Positions 43,976 to 52,044 of a stretch of DNA of 64,000 nucleotides are shown here, in pieces (the first letter of the stretch is position 1; each line of letters opens with the position of its first letter). Both the position numbers and the translations under genes were made by a program. The DNA lies in contig CAVXBB010000016.1 of assembly GCA_963759875.1 (NCBI GenBank), positions 434,001 through 498,000 of the forward strand. Direction: 5' to 3'. Below the pieces are notes generated by a model that worked only from the letters and a program-made list of their open reading frames with translations, was not told where the DNA came from and ran no database searches. This DNA is from JAFAGX01 sp963759875. Lineage in GTDB: Bacteria > Acidobacteriota > Terriglobia > Terriglobales > Acidobacteriaceae.

Positions 43976-45013
43976 TCAAGCGGCCGCCCACTGCTGCAGC
44001 GGCTGATGTCGATAATCCCGCCCGCTGGCCAGCACGGCCCAGGCGATGCGTGCCAGTTTATTGGCGATCGCAACCACAACCTTATTATGAGGAGCACGCT
44101 GGGCTAATCGATGCACCCACTGCCCGAATCCTCCCGTGTCGTACTTGACGCGAAATAGCACGGCACGAGCACCGTGGATCAACATACGACGCAGATAGAC
44201 ATTGCCGCGCTTGCTGATGCCGTACAGTTTCTGCTTGCCACCGGTGGAGTACTGTCGTGGCACAACGCCCACCCACGCCGCGAAATCGCGTCCGCGACGA
44301 AAGGCAGCCCCGTTGCCGATAGCAGCCACGGTGGCGGTTGAAACCAGCGGGCCGAAGCCGGGGATCTGGCGGAGTTGCCGGCACCGCGCATCGTCATTAC
44401 TTATGCGCTCAATCTCGTCGGTGATTGTCTCGATGTCGGTCTCCAGCTGTTTCCATTCTTGCCACATGCGATCCAGCAGCCAACGCAGACGGGGACTCAG
44501 ATTCTGTTCGGCGCCTTCGATCACAGCGGTCAGGTTCTTGCGCAGGTGGATGGGCTGAGCTGCAAAGGTGATGCCGCGTTCCAACAGGAACCCGCGGATT
44601 TCGTTGATCAGCGCCGTGCGACGCTGCACCAATCGATCTCGCACGCGGTGCATCGCCTGCCAGTCGAGTTGCTCTTGCGTCTTAAGCTGGGCAAAGCGCA
44701 TATTCTGCTTGGTCACAGCCTCGGCGATCGCTTCGGCGTCGAGGAAGTCATTCTTGTTCGACTTCCGATAGGGTTTGACAAACTGTGCCGGGATCAGGCG
44801 CACCTCGTGACCTTGTTCCCTCAGCACGGTGCCTACAAAGTGTGCTCCGGCACAAGCCTCCAGCCCGATGAGTGAGGCCGGAAGGTTCGCTGTATAGGTG
44901 AGCAATTGCGTTCGTGAGAACTTCTTGCGCTGCAGAATCTTGTTGCGTTCTCCCAATGCAACCAGGTGAAAGGTAGTCTTGCCCAAATCGATGCCGATCG
45001 ATGCGATTTGCAT
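43976..45013 (-). CDS. IS110 family transposase
   Basis: 345 aa, intact. N-terminal RuvC-like DEDD domain: IGIDLGKTTFHLVAL, GLEACAGAHFV, and KNDFLDAEAIAEAV. C-terminal Tnp20 domain: RQIPGFGPLVSTATVAAIG, FAAWVGVVPRQYSTGGKQKLYGISKRGN with the catalytic Ser region. Start ATG 45013 with AGGAGG about 9 nt upstream. These recombinases are guided by an RNA encoded in the element's own flank. Only this copy is seen in the window. Confidence 0.95.
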   Translation of the reverse strand: MQIASIGIDLGKTTFHLVALGERNKILQRKKFSRTQLLTYTANLPASLIGLEACAGAHFVGTVLREQGHEVRLIPAQFVKPYRKSNKNDFLDAEAIAEAVTKQNMRFAQLKTQEQLDWQAMHRVRDRLVQRRTALINEIRGFLLERGITFAAQPIHLRKNLTAVIEGAEQNLSPRLRWLLDRMWQEWKQLETDIETITDEIERISNDDARCRQLRQIPGFGPLVSTATVAAIGNGAAFRRGRDFAAWVGVVPRQYSTGGKQKLYGISKRGNVYLRRMLIHGARAVLFRVKYDTGGFGQWVHRLAQRAPHNKVVVAIANKLARIAWAVLASGRDYRHQPLQQWAAA

Positions 45014-45090
45014 GACGATAATCCTCCTGATGTGAAATGCCGAGCTGTAAATCCTACTCGGCGGCGGACCATCTCATTAATCCCGATATC

Positions 45091-45121
45091 ACTCAAAATG
45101 CCCATGGCTGGGGTTTTGAGT
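45091..45121. repeat. Inverted repeat upstream of the IS110 transposase
   Basis: ACTCAAAA (45091-45098) and TTTTGAGT (45114-45121) are perfect 8-bp arms; inside, CCC (45101-45103) can pair with GGG (45110-45112). It reads as a bidirectional hairpin with a T-run. It may terminate the small minus-strand gene at 45144-45368 or be part of the IS end. Confidence 0.55.
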
Positions 45122-45143
45122 CAAATCGCCTGTTTACGTCAAT

Positions 45144-45368
45144 TTATGTTTGATCGGTGCGGCGTGCCGGTGGGTACCTAACCCCTTTGGAGTGATCGGC
45201 ACAAACATGGGATGTAAACTCTTTGTCGCGCTGCAACTCGAAGTTGCGCATCATTTCATCGAAAGATGTGCCGGTGGGCGCACTAGAAGATTTGAACCGC
45301 CAGCCACATTCGGAGCAACCAAAACCCCGAAAATGCTCTTGCTCAATCCATATCAGCTTTCGGCTCAT
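45144..45368 (-). CDS. Small CxxC protein
   Basis: 74 aa: WIEQEHFRGFGCSECGWRFK, then PTGTSFDEMMRNFELQRDKEFTSHVCADH. One zinc site from CxxC plus HxC...H. Same general layout as the protein at 25005-25214. Function unknown. Probably complete, with the IS element downstream of its stop. Confidence 0.62.
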   Translation of the reverse strand: MSRKLIWIEQEHFRGFGCSECGWRFKSSSAPTGTSFDEMMRNFELQRDKEFTSHVCADHSKGVRYPPARRTDQT

Positions 45369-45681
45369 GACCGCCTCTGTCGCTGCGCCAACGAGTACCC
45401 GCTCGCTCTCCAGGGACGAAACGTTCTGGTTCGCCGTGTGGCGGAAGATGCATAAAACGATGGGCTAAGCTTACATGCGCCAATTTGGATGGTCTGTTGG
45501 GCATCCTACATACATGGGAGAGTTTTGTTCGTGCGAACGTCTGATTTCGGGGGCCTCGTTCGAAGTGAGTGGAATCGCTTTAAGTGTTGGTCACGTTTGG
45601 TGCGTCTTGAAGCGGTCAGTATTGCTCAGTATCAGGGTCGTATCCAGCATATTGTTGATAGGTCTTCGAGAGGGGGGCACC
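45369..45681. other. Intergenic region ahead of the Crp/Fnr gene
   Basis: 313 bp. The frame of the regulator is open here but the sequence (45475-45681) lacks protein-like character, so I treat it as leader. It probably contains divergent promoters for the CxxC gene and the regulator. Confidence 0.4.
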
Positions 45682-46467
45682 ATGCCCGATCAGACCTCTT
45701 GTCTCGCACCCCACAACGGGCGAGTTTATTCCCAGCCTAGCGAGCGGACGAATACCGCAGGGAAGCAAGTCAGCAACAAAATACTTCTGTCGATCTCCGA
45801 TAGCGACTACCGCTCACTTCGCCCTCATCTCGAATATGTCAGCTTGCCGAACCATCTCGTCCTTCACGAGGTGGGTGGAAAGCTAGAATTTGCGTATTTC
45901 CCGAATCGAGGTTTGATTTCTCTTGTAGTCGTAATGAAAGATGGAAAAACGGCCGAAGCTGGCATAGTTGGAAATGAGGGCTTTACAGGAACACTGGCGG
46001 CTGTTGGCCTGAGCAGGAGCCCGCTTCAAGCGGTGGTACAAATCACGGGGGATGGGTTTCGGGTAGGGGTCGGGGCTTTGCAAAACACTTTGGAATCCGC
46101 TCCTCACCTGCAATTGATGTTGAGCCGCTATGCCGCAATTCGGGGTATGCAGGTTGCACAAACAGCCGCGTGTAATCGACTGCACGATATTGAGCAACGC
46201 CTTGCGCGGTGGTTGCTAATGACTCAGGACAGAGTGGATTCAGGGTCGCTGCCCATCACCCATGATTTTCTCGCAACGATGCTAGGGACAGATCGACCTA
46301 CCGTGACTGTGGCAGCTGGTGTTTTGCAGAGGAAGGAGCTCATCGAGTACACCCGTGGCGCAGTGAAGATCGTGAACCGCGAGAAACTTGAAGACTCCGC
46401 TTGCGAGTGCTACGGGGTTATCAAACAGTACGATGGCGAGCTTGGCTTGAAATACGTCTCGAAGTGA
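45682..46467 (+). CDS. Crp/Fnr family transcriptional regulator
   Basis: 261 aa from ATG 45682, preceded by AGGGGGG. Cyclic-nucleotide-binding-like beta roll (EYVSLPNHLVLHEVGGKLEFAYFPNRGLISLVVVMKDG), dimer helix, then a winged helix: LPITHDFLATMLGTDRPTVTVAAGVLQRKELIEYTRGAVKI. The effector pocket lacks the cAMP-binding Arg/Ser motif of CRP and there is no Fe-S Cys cluster, so the signal is unknown. The following exported-protein gene is close and may be its target or in the same unit. Confidence 0.85.
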   Translation: MPDQTSCLAPHNGRVYSQPSERTNTAGKQVSNKILLSISDSDYRSLRPHLEYVSLPNHLVLHEVGGKLEFAYFPNRGLISLVVVMKDGKTAEAGIVGNEGFTGTLAAVGLSRSPLQAVVQITGDGFRVGVGALQNTLESAPHLQLMLSRYAAIRGMQVAQTAACNRLHDIEQRLARWLLMTQDRVDSGSLPITHDFLATMLGTDRPTVTVAAGVLQRKELIEYTRGAVKIVNREKLEDSACECYGVIKQYDGELGLKYVSK

Positions 46468-46502
46468 ACACTCGCTCTGTGCTTTGTACTCGAACAGTCA
46501 TC

Positions 46503-46928
46503 ATGATATTCGTGAGGCGGGATCGAAGAGTTGCTACCAGCGCTTCGCTCGCAGTGCTGTGTTCCGTTCTGCTGTTGTTCACCTGCAGCTTTCATGCTGC
46601 GTCGCTTGCCGCCCAATCTTCACCCGACCGAACCGATAGCCCAGAGCAAGCGCGGAAACTCGCGACCCAAACAAAGACCATAACCGGTTGCCTGCAAAAA
46701 GGCTACGAGCCGGACGAGTTTCAGATTACAGGTGAAGATGGCAAGGTCTGGGGTCTACGCAGCAGCGCCGTTAAGCTTGACGGGGACCTCGGGCATAAGG
46801 TAACTGTCAGCGGCCTCATAACCCACGAATTGAAGGCGGGAGAAATGAAGGCGGCACCCGGCAAGGAGGAGTCCGGCGATCTGCGTGTTACGAGCGTGAC
46901 GATGGTCAGCAAGACTTGCGGCAAGTAG
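46503..46928 (+). CDS. Exported hypothetical protein (DUF5818-like)
   Basis: 141 aa. Signal peptide (ASLAVLCSVLLLFTCSFHAASLAAQS), then KTITGCLQKGYEPDEFQITGEDGKVWGLRSSAVKLDGDLGHKVTVSGLI, a small OB-like beta domain seen in exported acidobacterial proteins. The Cys in GCLQ and the C-terminal TCGK could form a disulfide. The ATG is 35 bp after the regulator's stop. Confidence 0.65.
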   Translation: MIFVRRDRRVATSASLAVLCSVLLLFTCSFHAASLAAQSSPDRTDSPEQARKLATQTKTITGCLQKGYEPDEFQITGEDGKVWGLRSSAVKLDGDLGHKVTVSGLITHELKAGEMKAAPGKEESGDLRVTSVTMVSKTCGK

Positions 46929-47058
46929 CGCCACCACCCGAATGGTGCTTTTGGGGCTAATCTGGCCTGTCGATTGTTAGACGTAACATCCCCATAACAC
47001 TCATCGTGCGTGGGGTTTTCAGCGTTACCGCTTGCGGCTCGTGATCGGCTTGCGCCAG

Positions 47059-47394
47059 CTATGCTGCCGGACTTCGGGCAAGAATTGCATCTATGCTGAA
47101 CAAAATGGTGTTTGGTTCTAGCGTATTGAGACGATGGACCATGAACGATTTCCGCTCGCCGGTCTTTTCGTCATTATATTGAACATCTGTCGGACGCCAA
47201 CCTAGGGCATTGACTTCTTGGATGTTGATGCCCTTCACCGCCAGAGTGCGAGGTTCAATCTCGCTGCTCATGAAGGCTCCATCAGCCGCTGTCTCGTGGA
47301 CGTACTTTGCCGGACGGTCCGATATTGACTGACACTCAAAGGTGCCCGTATCCGTGGCTCGGTTTATATAGCGGGCTTCGAGGATGATTTCCAT
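47059..47394 (-). CDS. Hypothetical protein
   Basis: 111 aa, no signal peptide or membrane helix. Sequence such as EIILEARYINRATDTGTFECQSI and INIQEVNALGWRPTDVQYNDEKTGERKSFMVHRLNTLEPN is well-structured beta/alpha and coding-like. No family recognised. The stop is followed by ~130 bp of intergenic sequence toward the exported-protein gene. Confidence 0.55.
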   Translation of the reverse strand: MEIILEARYINRATDTGTFECQSISDRPAKYVHETAADGAFMSSEIEPRTLAVKGINIQEVNALGWRPTDVQYNDEKTGERKSFMVHRLNTLEPNTILFSIDAILARSPAA

Positions 47395-47471
47395 GCATGT
47401 CCTGCCCTTATCGTGTGTGCCTTATCGCCAGTGATTGCAGTCATCTTTCGTCGTGACGACGCTGTATTTGT

Positions 47472-48191
47472 CTAAGCTGCTGCAATCTGCTTCAGCGCTG
47501 CCTCGTTGCGGATCACGAGCGTCGAACCCTTGACTTGCACGATCTGCCGCTTCTTGAAGTCCTTGAAAATGCGCGTTACCGTCTCGCGTGATGTCCCTAT
47601 CATTTGCGCAATTTCTTCATGGGTAAGCGCCAATGTCAGCCGTGGTTCCCCGTTGTCAGTTTCCCCGTTTTTCGAACTCCATCCCAGGAGTAGCTTCGCC
47701 AGCCTCTGCCCAGCCGTATGGGAAAGGCCCAGGGAGCGAATTTCATGGCACGCGGAGTTGTACTTCTCGCTCAACAGTTCGGCGACATTGAAGCACGCCT
47801 CGGCGTGTGCCTTGAGGAAGCGGAGGAAATCATCGCGTTTCACGAAGTTCACCTGGCACGGACCAACGGTTTCCGCAGTCAACTCGTAGGGCTTTCCCGA
47901 AACCGTGGCACTGAGGCCCAGAACCTCGCCCGGTTCGGCAATTCTGACGATTAGCGTTTTGCCGTCAGTGGCGCAAATGGAAAGCTTGACTTGTCCCTTG
48001 CACAATACAAATATGCCCCGTGGTGCCTGCCCTTCGACAAACAACACTGCACCCTTGGGATACGCCGTCGCATACTTGATGGTTTCAAAAGCCTGCAATG
48101 CCGGGCCGGGCAGATCGCAAAAGAGCCGCTCAGTGCGCGTCTTGCACGTCAGGCAGCTCTCGATGATATCCAGGCCGTATGGTGAGAGCAC
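47472..48191 (-). CDS. Crp/Fnr family transcriptional regulator
   Basis: 239 aa from GTG 48191. N-terminal cysteines (ESCLTCKTRTERLFCDL) resemble the FNR Fe-S ligands in spacing, but a fourth ligand is not evident. Beta roll: YPKGAVLFVEGQAPRGIFVLCKGQVKLS and GEVLGLSATVSGKPYELTAE. Winged helix: LALTHEEIAQMIGTSRETVTRIFKDFKKRQIVQVKGSTLVI, an FNR/CRP-like recognition helix. Oxygen or NO sensing is plausible from the context (haemoglobin and stress protein nearby). A palindrome 65 bp upstream suggests autoregulation. Confidence 0.87.
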   Translation of the reverse strand: MLSPYGLDIIESCLTCKTRTERLFCDLPGPALQAFETIKYATAYPKGAVLFVEGQAPRGIFVLCKGQVKLSICATDGKTLIVRIAEPGEVLGLSATVSGKPYELTAETVGPCQVNFVKRDDFLRFLKAHAEACFNVAELLSEKYNSACHEIRSLGLSHTAGQRLAKLLLGWSSKNGETDNGEPRLTLALTHEEIAQMIGTSRETVTRIFKDFKKRQIVQVKGSTLVIRNEAALKQIAAA

Positions 48192-48254
48192 AAATCACCG
48201 CCAGTGACGCTTCTCTTCCCAATGAACCAGCGCGCCCACGTCGTGGGCAGACGC

Positions 48255-48271
48255 TTGTGACCTGCGTCACC
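48255..48271. promoter_or_regulatory. Crp/Fnr-like operator
   Basis: TTGTGACCTGCGTCACC contains GTGAC-CTGC-GTCAC, a perfect inverted repeat; TGTGA-N6-TCAC is close to the CRP consensus. It lies about 65 bp upstream of the Crp/Fnr gene at 48191 and ~250 bp upstream of the universal stress gene. Partial TGTGAC half-sites recur at about 48303 and 48324. Confidence 0.5.
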
Positions 48272-48523
48272 AGACTAGTGTTCACCCGCACGGACGTCTC
48301 GGCTGTGACCCGCACGACCGACCGTTGTGACGTGCTAACAAAAGACCTCGAACATGCAATCGTTTCCGGGCCGCGCGGCCCGGATGAATCTGAAACACGT
48401 AAACTAGATACGTTGCTGTCGAAATCTCTATTACACTCAACCGGTCAGCGAGTGTAGGCGGTGATACGATCGTATTTGGCGGCACTTTCCCGACTGCGCT
48501 GTGGTGCCGCAGAGCAGGAAGTC

Positions 48524-48955
48524 ATGAAGATCCTACTGGCCACTGATGATTCCAAGTTCTCAGAAGCTGCAGCGAAGAGCCTCGCCGGCCAGTTCCGGCC
48601 TCAGGATACCGAGGTCCGGGTATTGCACGTCGTTGAGCCGATTTTGATCTCAGAGCCTCCACAAATGTCTCGAGGATACTATCCGGAGCTAGTGGACCGA
48701 CTCCCGCAAGCACGCGAAGTCGTAGATCGGGTGGCCAAAACGCTCTCCTCCGCTGGCTTCAGAGTGACCACGTCAGTCAAGACAGGCGACGCGAGAAGCA
48801 TCATTTTGGAGGATGCTGCGGAATGGCACGCTGACATGATTGTTCTGGGCTCTCATGGGCGCAAGGGGCTGGAACGTTTCTTCCTCGGCAGCGTTTCAGA
48901 AGCTGTAGCCCGCCACGCCCGCTGCTCTGTACAGATTGTGCGGATTCCATCGTAA
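48524..48955 (+). CDS. Universal stress protein (UspA family)
   Basis: 143 aa from ATG 48524 with AGGA upstream. ILLATDDSKFSEAAAKSLA at the N-terminus and the ATP-binding signature GSHGRKGLERFFLGSVSEAVARHARCSVQIV (G-x2-G-x9-GS) indicate the ATP-binding class. It supports survival under stress or stasis; no partner is visible. Divergent from the Crp/Fnr gene, with the palindrome between them. Confidence 0.9.
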   Translation: MKILLATDDSKFSEAAAKSLAGQFRPQDTEVRVLHVVEPILISEPPQMSRGYYPELVDRLPQAREVVDRVAKTLSSAGFRVTTSVKTGDARSIILEDAAEWHADMIVLGSHGRKGLERFFLGSVSEAVARHARCSVQIVRIPS

Positions 48956-49462
48956 GCACCGAACTGATCTTGCTGTCGCGAATCGGCTGTTCACGCGAAC
49001 TGAAACTCCTATCGCAGTTGGCGAAACATCGCCATTACACTCAAAATGTCCGTAACCGGAAGCACCAACTGCTAGCTGGCCCGCAAGGCTCCGCGCACGG
49101 GTCTCAATTTATGCGGCCTTTCGCCCCCTGTTTCGCCTCGGCAGGAGATGGTCAGCCAGTATACCTTGTTGACCAGGGGCCGCTCTGCCGGAATCCTCGG
49201 TTCTACCCGCTCGCGCCCGCGTCAAAAAGACAATTTTCCATACAGTGAGGCTCAGGCAGGCCCTATCGAGGATTGGTTCCGGCCGGGCCGATTGGTCCGA
49301 CCCGCGCGGGAGGGGTTTAGAAAGTCACGCCGGAACCGAGGGAGCCTCCACGGCGACTTCCCAGAAAATTACGCAACGAACAATTGCCAGCATCCTTACG
49401 TGCACACCGTACACGGGAGCCCGTATTCACGAGGAGCTGTGCAGTTCCCTGGCGTGCGAGAC
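48956..49462. other. Gene-free stretch
   Basis: About 500 bp between usp and the convergent sigma-54 activator. Three plus-strand frames cross it (48970-49922 region) but none has family features, and two extend antisense through the activator gene. I see no structure worth naming. Confidence 0.4.
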
Positions 49463-50530
49463 TTACGCGAATTGTGCTTTTGCGATTCCCAAGCGGCGGA
49501 TCTTATTTTGCAGCGTCGTCCGTTTCAATCCGAGACGTTCGGCGGCTCCGCCCTTTCCTGCAATCCGCCCGGAAGCAGCTCTCAATGCCCCAACGATCAC
49601 GCTGGATTCCGCTTGTCGAAAGCTGGAGGTCGACGCAGCAACCAAAATCATTTCGGAAGAGGTACGGAGCTCCGATATCGCCACCTCTAACTCTTCACCG
49701 CGGGTAAGAATGACCGCGCGTTCGATGAAGTTTGCTAATTCCCTGACGTTGCCTTTCCAAGGGCAGTTAGTCAACATCTCCATTGCGTGTCTGGGTACCG
49801 ACTTAATCTGCTTTCGCATCCGTGCCGAGAATTTCGAGACAAAGAAACTTACCAGCAAAGGAATATCCTCGCGCCGTTCGCGCAGCGGCGGGATCTCAAT
49901 CGGGAAGACGTTGAATCGGTAGAAGAGATCCTCGCGGAACTTCTCTTCCTGAATCATGGCTCGGAGATCGCGATGGGTGGCCGCAATCAGCCGTACGTTC
50001 ACGCTGATCGTCCTGGAGCTTCCCAGCCGCTCGAACTCTTGCTCCTGGATGGCACGCAATAGTTTCGGCTGCAGCTCCAAGCTGATGTCACCGATCTCAT
50101 CCAGAAAGAGCGAGCCCCCGTCGGCCAGCTCGAATCGGCCCTTTCTTTGCATCAGAGCTCCGGTGAAGGCTCCCTTCTCGTGCCCGAAGAGTTCACTCTC
50201 CAGCAGCCCGGAGGGAATCGCCGCACAGTTCATGCGCACGAAGGTGCGCTCGCGCCGGGAGCTGAGGTTATGAATAGCGCGTGCGATCAACTCCTTGCCG
50301 GTTCCTGTCTCACCGTGAAGCAGGACAGTCGAGTCGGTGGGCGCAACGATGGCAACCTGTTCCAGTACCTTCTGCAGAGCTGCGCTCTTGCCGACAATGT
50401 CTTCGAAGCAGTACTCGGGGTTGATCTCTGGTTCTAGATAGATTTGCTGGTCTTCGAGCTCGGTCACTTTGGGAAAACTTGTTCCAGCGAGCCTTCCTGG
50501 GTCTGTGAAATCAACGGTCGCGCACGCCAT
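49463..50530 (-). CDS. Sigma-54-dependent transcriptional activator without receiver domain
   Basis: 355 aa from ATG 50530, with AGGAGGAG upstream. A short ~45-aa N-terminal region leads straight into the AAA+ domain: Walker A GETGTGKE, the sigma-54 loop GAFTGA, Walker B SLFLDEIGD, and PLRERREDIPLL. The C-terminus is a Fis-type helix-turn-helix (AAERLGLKRTTLQNKIRRLGI). With no receiver, GAF or PAS domain, the sensing input is missing, so it may be constitutive or controlled by a partner protein (PspF-like). Its targets are not identifiable here. Confidence 0.88.
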   Translation of the reverse strand: MACATVDFTDPGRLAGTSFPKVTELEDQQIYLEPEINPEYCFEDIVGKSAALQKVLEQVAIVAPTDSTVLLHGETGTGKELIARAIHNLSSRRERTFVRMNCAAIPSGLLESELFGHEKGAFTGALMQRKGRFELADGGSLFLDEIGDISLELQPKLLRAIQEQEFERLGSSRTISVNVRLIAATHRDLRAMIQEEKFREDLFYRFNVFPIEIPPLRERREDIPLLVSFFVSKFSARMRKQIKSVPRHAMEMLTNCPWKGNVRELANFIERAVILTRGEELEVAISELRTSSEMILVAASTSSFRQAESSVIVGALRAASGRIAGKGGAAERLGLKRTTLQNKIRRLGIAKAQFA

Positions 50531-50594
50531 AATCTCCTCCTGAACCTTTACACTTGCAGTGCTTTGCAAACTCTTATACGGAAGTGGATAGCAA

Positions 50595-50714
50595 CTAAGC
50601 TGATCGCTTCGTCTGTGGGCAGAACTCGATGACTTTTCCGAGTGGCGGCTGAGCCACCGTCCTTAACTGTTTCCGAAAGCTCTTCGGTATATAGAACTCA
50701 ATTACTTTTGCCAT
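50595..50714 (-). CDS. 39-aa conserved-looking small protein
   Basis: ATG 50714 follows TTTAGGAGATTGTC, a good Shine-Dalgarno. The product reads MAKVIEFYIPKSFRK, then TVAQPPLGKVIEFC and ends PQTKRSA. The segment KVIEF occurs twice, so the peptide is a short internal repeat. It is too short for usual ORF calls, and lies 64 bp upstream of the sigma-54 activator in the same direction. Function unknown. Confidence 0.6.
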   Translation of the reverse strand: MAKVIEFYIPKSFRKQLRTVAQPPLGKVIEFCPQTKRSA

Positions 50715-50866
50715 GACAATCTCCTAAATCCTAGTGCCGAACCTTCACAGCTTTGTTCTAGACGTGAGCCATTGTGCGACGCGGTTCGTTTTCCGGAAAG
50801 CCTCTATCGAGGAGGGTGCAAACTCTTTGGGAGGCAAAGGACACCCTACTTTTGAGCTAGAGAAAT

Positions 50867-51306
50867 CTAGTCATTTTGGCTGTTCTTAGGGAGGTTAGAA
50901 CTTTTTTTGCGAGGGGTGGCTTCGAGACGTTTCCAGCCATAAAGGCGAGCATCGACCGACCATAGACCCGGTCCTAGCATTGCGAGGGCGGCACCGATGG
51001 TTGCCAACAACAGCCAAACCGACCGGTCACCGGGTAGGGCAAATATTTTCCAGATTTCGATCAGGGCTATCGAGATTCCGGCGACGGGCGTCCAAAGCCT
51101 GCGAATAAGAGGATTCCCGCTCCCATCAAGAGCATGGCGGGGATTGTCACATTCATCGGAGGTGGATCGCTCCACAGCGTCAAACCGGCGCGTACAACCA
51201 GTGCGGAGCCCGCAACCACGCGCATCAGGAGCAACCCTGTGCCGGGCCAACCGCCAGCGAATGTGGAATATAGGCGTCGCAAAGAACGCACTTTTCCGCA
51301 GTACAT
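50867..51306 (-). pseudogene. DoxX-like membrane protein, one frameshift
   Basis: The first frame from ATG 51306 gives GTGLLLMRVVAGSALVVRAGL and IPAMLLMGAGILLFAGF. The second frame gives WTPVAGISIALIEIWKIF and WLLLATIGAALAMLGPGLWSVDARLYGWKRLE. Adding one T in the run at 51094-51096 fuses them as ILLFAGFWTPVAG, a typical DoxX helix junction, with four helices in total. Possible roles are membrane redox or thiol-stress functions. A homopolymer error is likely. Confidence 0.7.
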
Positions 51307-51410
51307 TGCTATTTTCGGCTGTTCTGAAAGCAAATCGGAAGCCCAAAAAGAGCTATATCTTCACTCTTTAGAGTTTTGGCAATTGGGACGAGGAGGCGAC
51401 TTGGTGGGAA

Positions 51411-52044
51411 CTACAGCTCGATGATGCCTCTTTTCAAGCCGATCATTGCCGCGTGGGTTCGGTCGTTGGCGCCCAATTTGGAAAGGATGTTCTTGACTCG
51501 ACCCTTGACGGTTTCCTCGGTGATTGAGAGCTGATCGGCGATCTGCTTATTGCGCATTTCCGGCTGCGATCAAGCGTAGCACGTTGATTTCTGCCGGCGT
51601 CAGGGCATCATCCGTCGCATGCTCGGCGATTTCGTACGACGCTTCGGGAGAAAGCGCCTTTCTTCCGGCATGAACCGCTCGGATCGTTTCTATGAGTTCC
51701 TTGTGAAGCGTATTTTTTAGCAGGTAACCCTGTGCTCCTGCTTTGAGCGCGCGAAGAATCTGTACATCGCCTTTGTACGTCGTCAGTACGATGATCTTCG
51801 CATCGGGAAATTCTCCCCGAATCGCGATGATCGCATCGAGGCCATTCATCTCCGGCATTTGCAGATCCATCAGCGTGATGTCTGGCCGATGCGCACGGAA
51901 CTGTTGGATAGCCTCGCGGCCATTCGATGCTTCGGCAACCAGAGTCAAATCCGGTGCGGTACCAATGAGTACGGCTATGCCCTGCCGTACGAGAGCATGA
52001 TCGTCAACTGCAAGAATCCGAATTTGAGCTGACCCGTCACTCAC
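51411..52044 (-). pseudogene. NarL/FixJ-family response regulator, one frameshift
   Basis: GTG 52044. Receiver domain: ILAVDDHALVRQGIAVLI, phospho-Asp in DITLMDLQMPEMNGLD, TTYKGD and AGAQGYLLKN (switch Thr/Lys). The LuxR-type helix-turn-helix begins LTPAEINVLRLIAAGNA and then needs removal of one C near 51554 to continue NKQIADQLSITEETVKGRVKNIL and end GLKRGIIEL at 51411. Total 634 nt is 3n+1, consistent with a single extra base. It overlaps the 3' end of the sensor kinase by 8 bp: a two-component pair. Confidence 0.85.

Larger units (their letters stand above)
43976..45121 (-). mobile_element. IS110-family insertion sequence (ends not resolved)
   Basis: The element comprises at least the transposase gene. 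IS110 elements lack classical terminal inverted repeats and target duplications, so ends cannot be fixed from one copy. On the transposase 5' side the sequence up to the inverted repeat at 45091-45121 has no gene; beyond it a small chromosomal gene begins at 45144. The other end lies somewhere in 43619-43975. Confidence 0.55.

Noticed and set aside
49245..49922. 225-codon plus-strand frame
   Set aside because: Mostly antisense to the sigma-54 activator; no family features.
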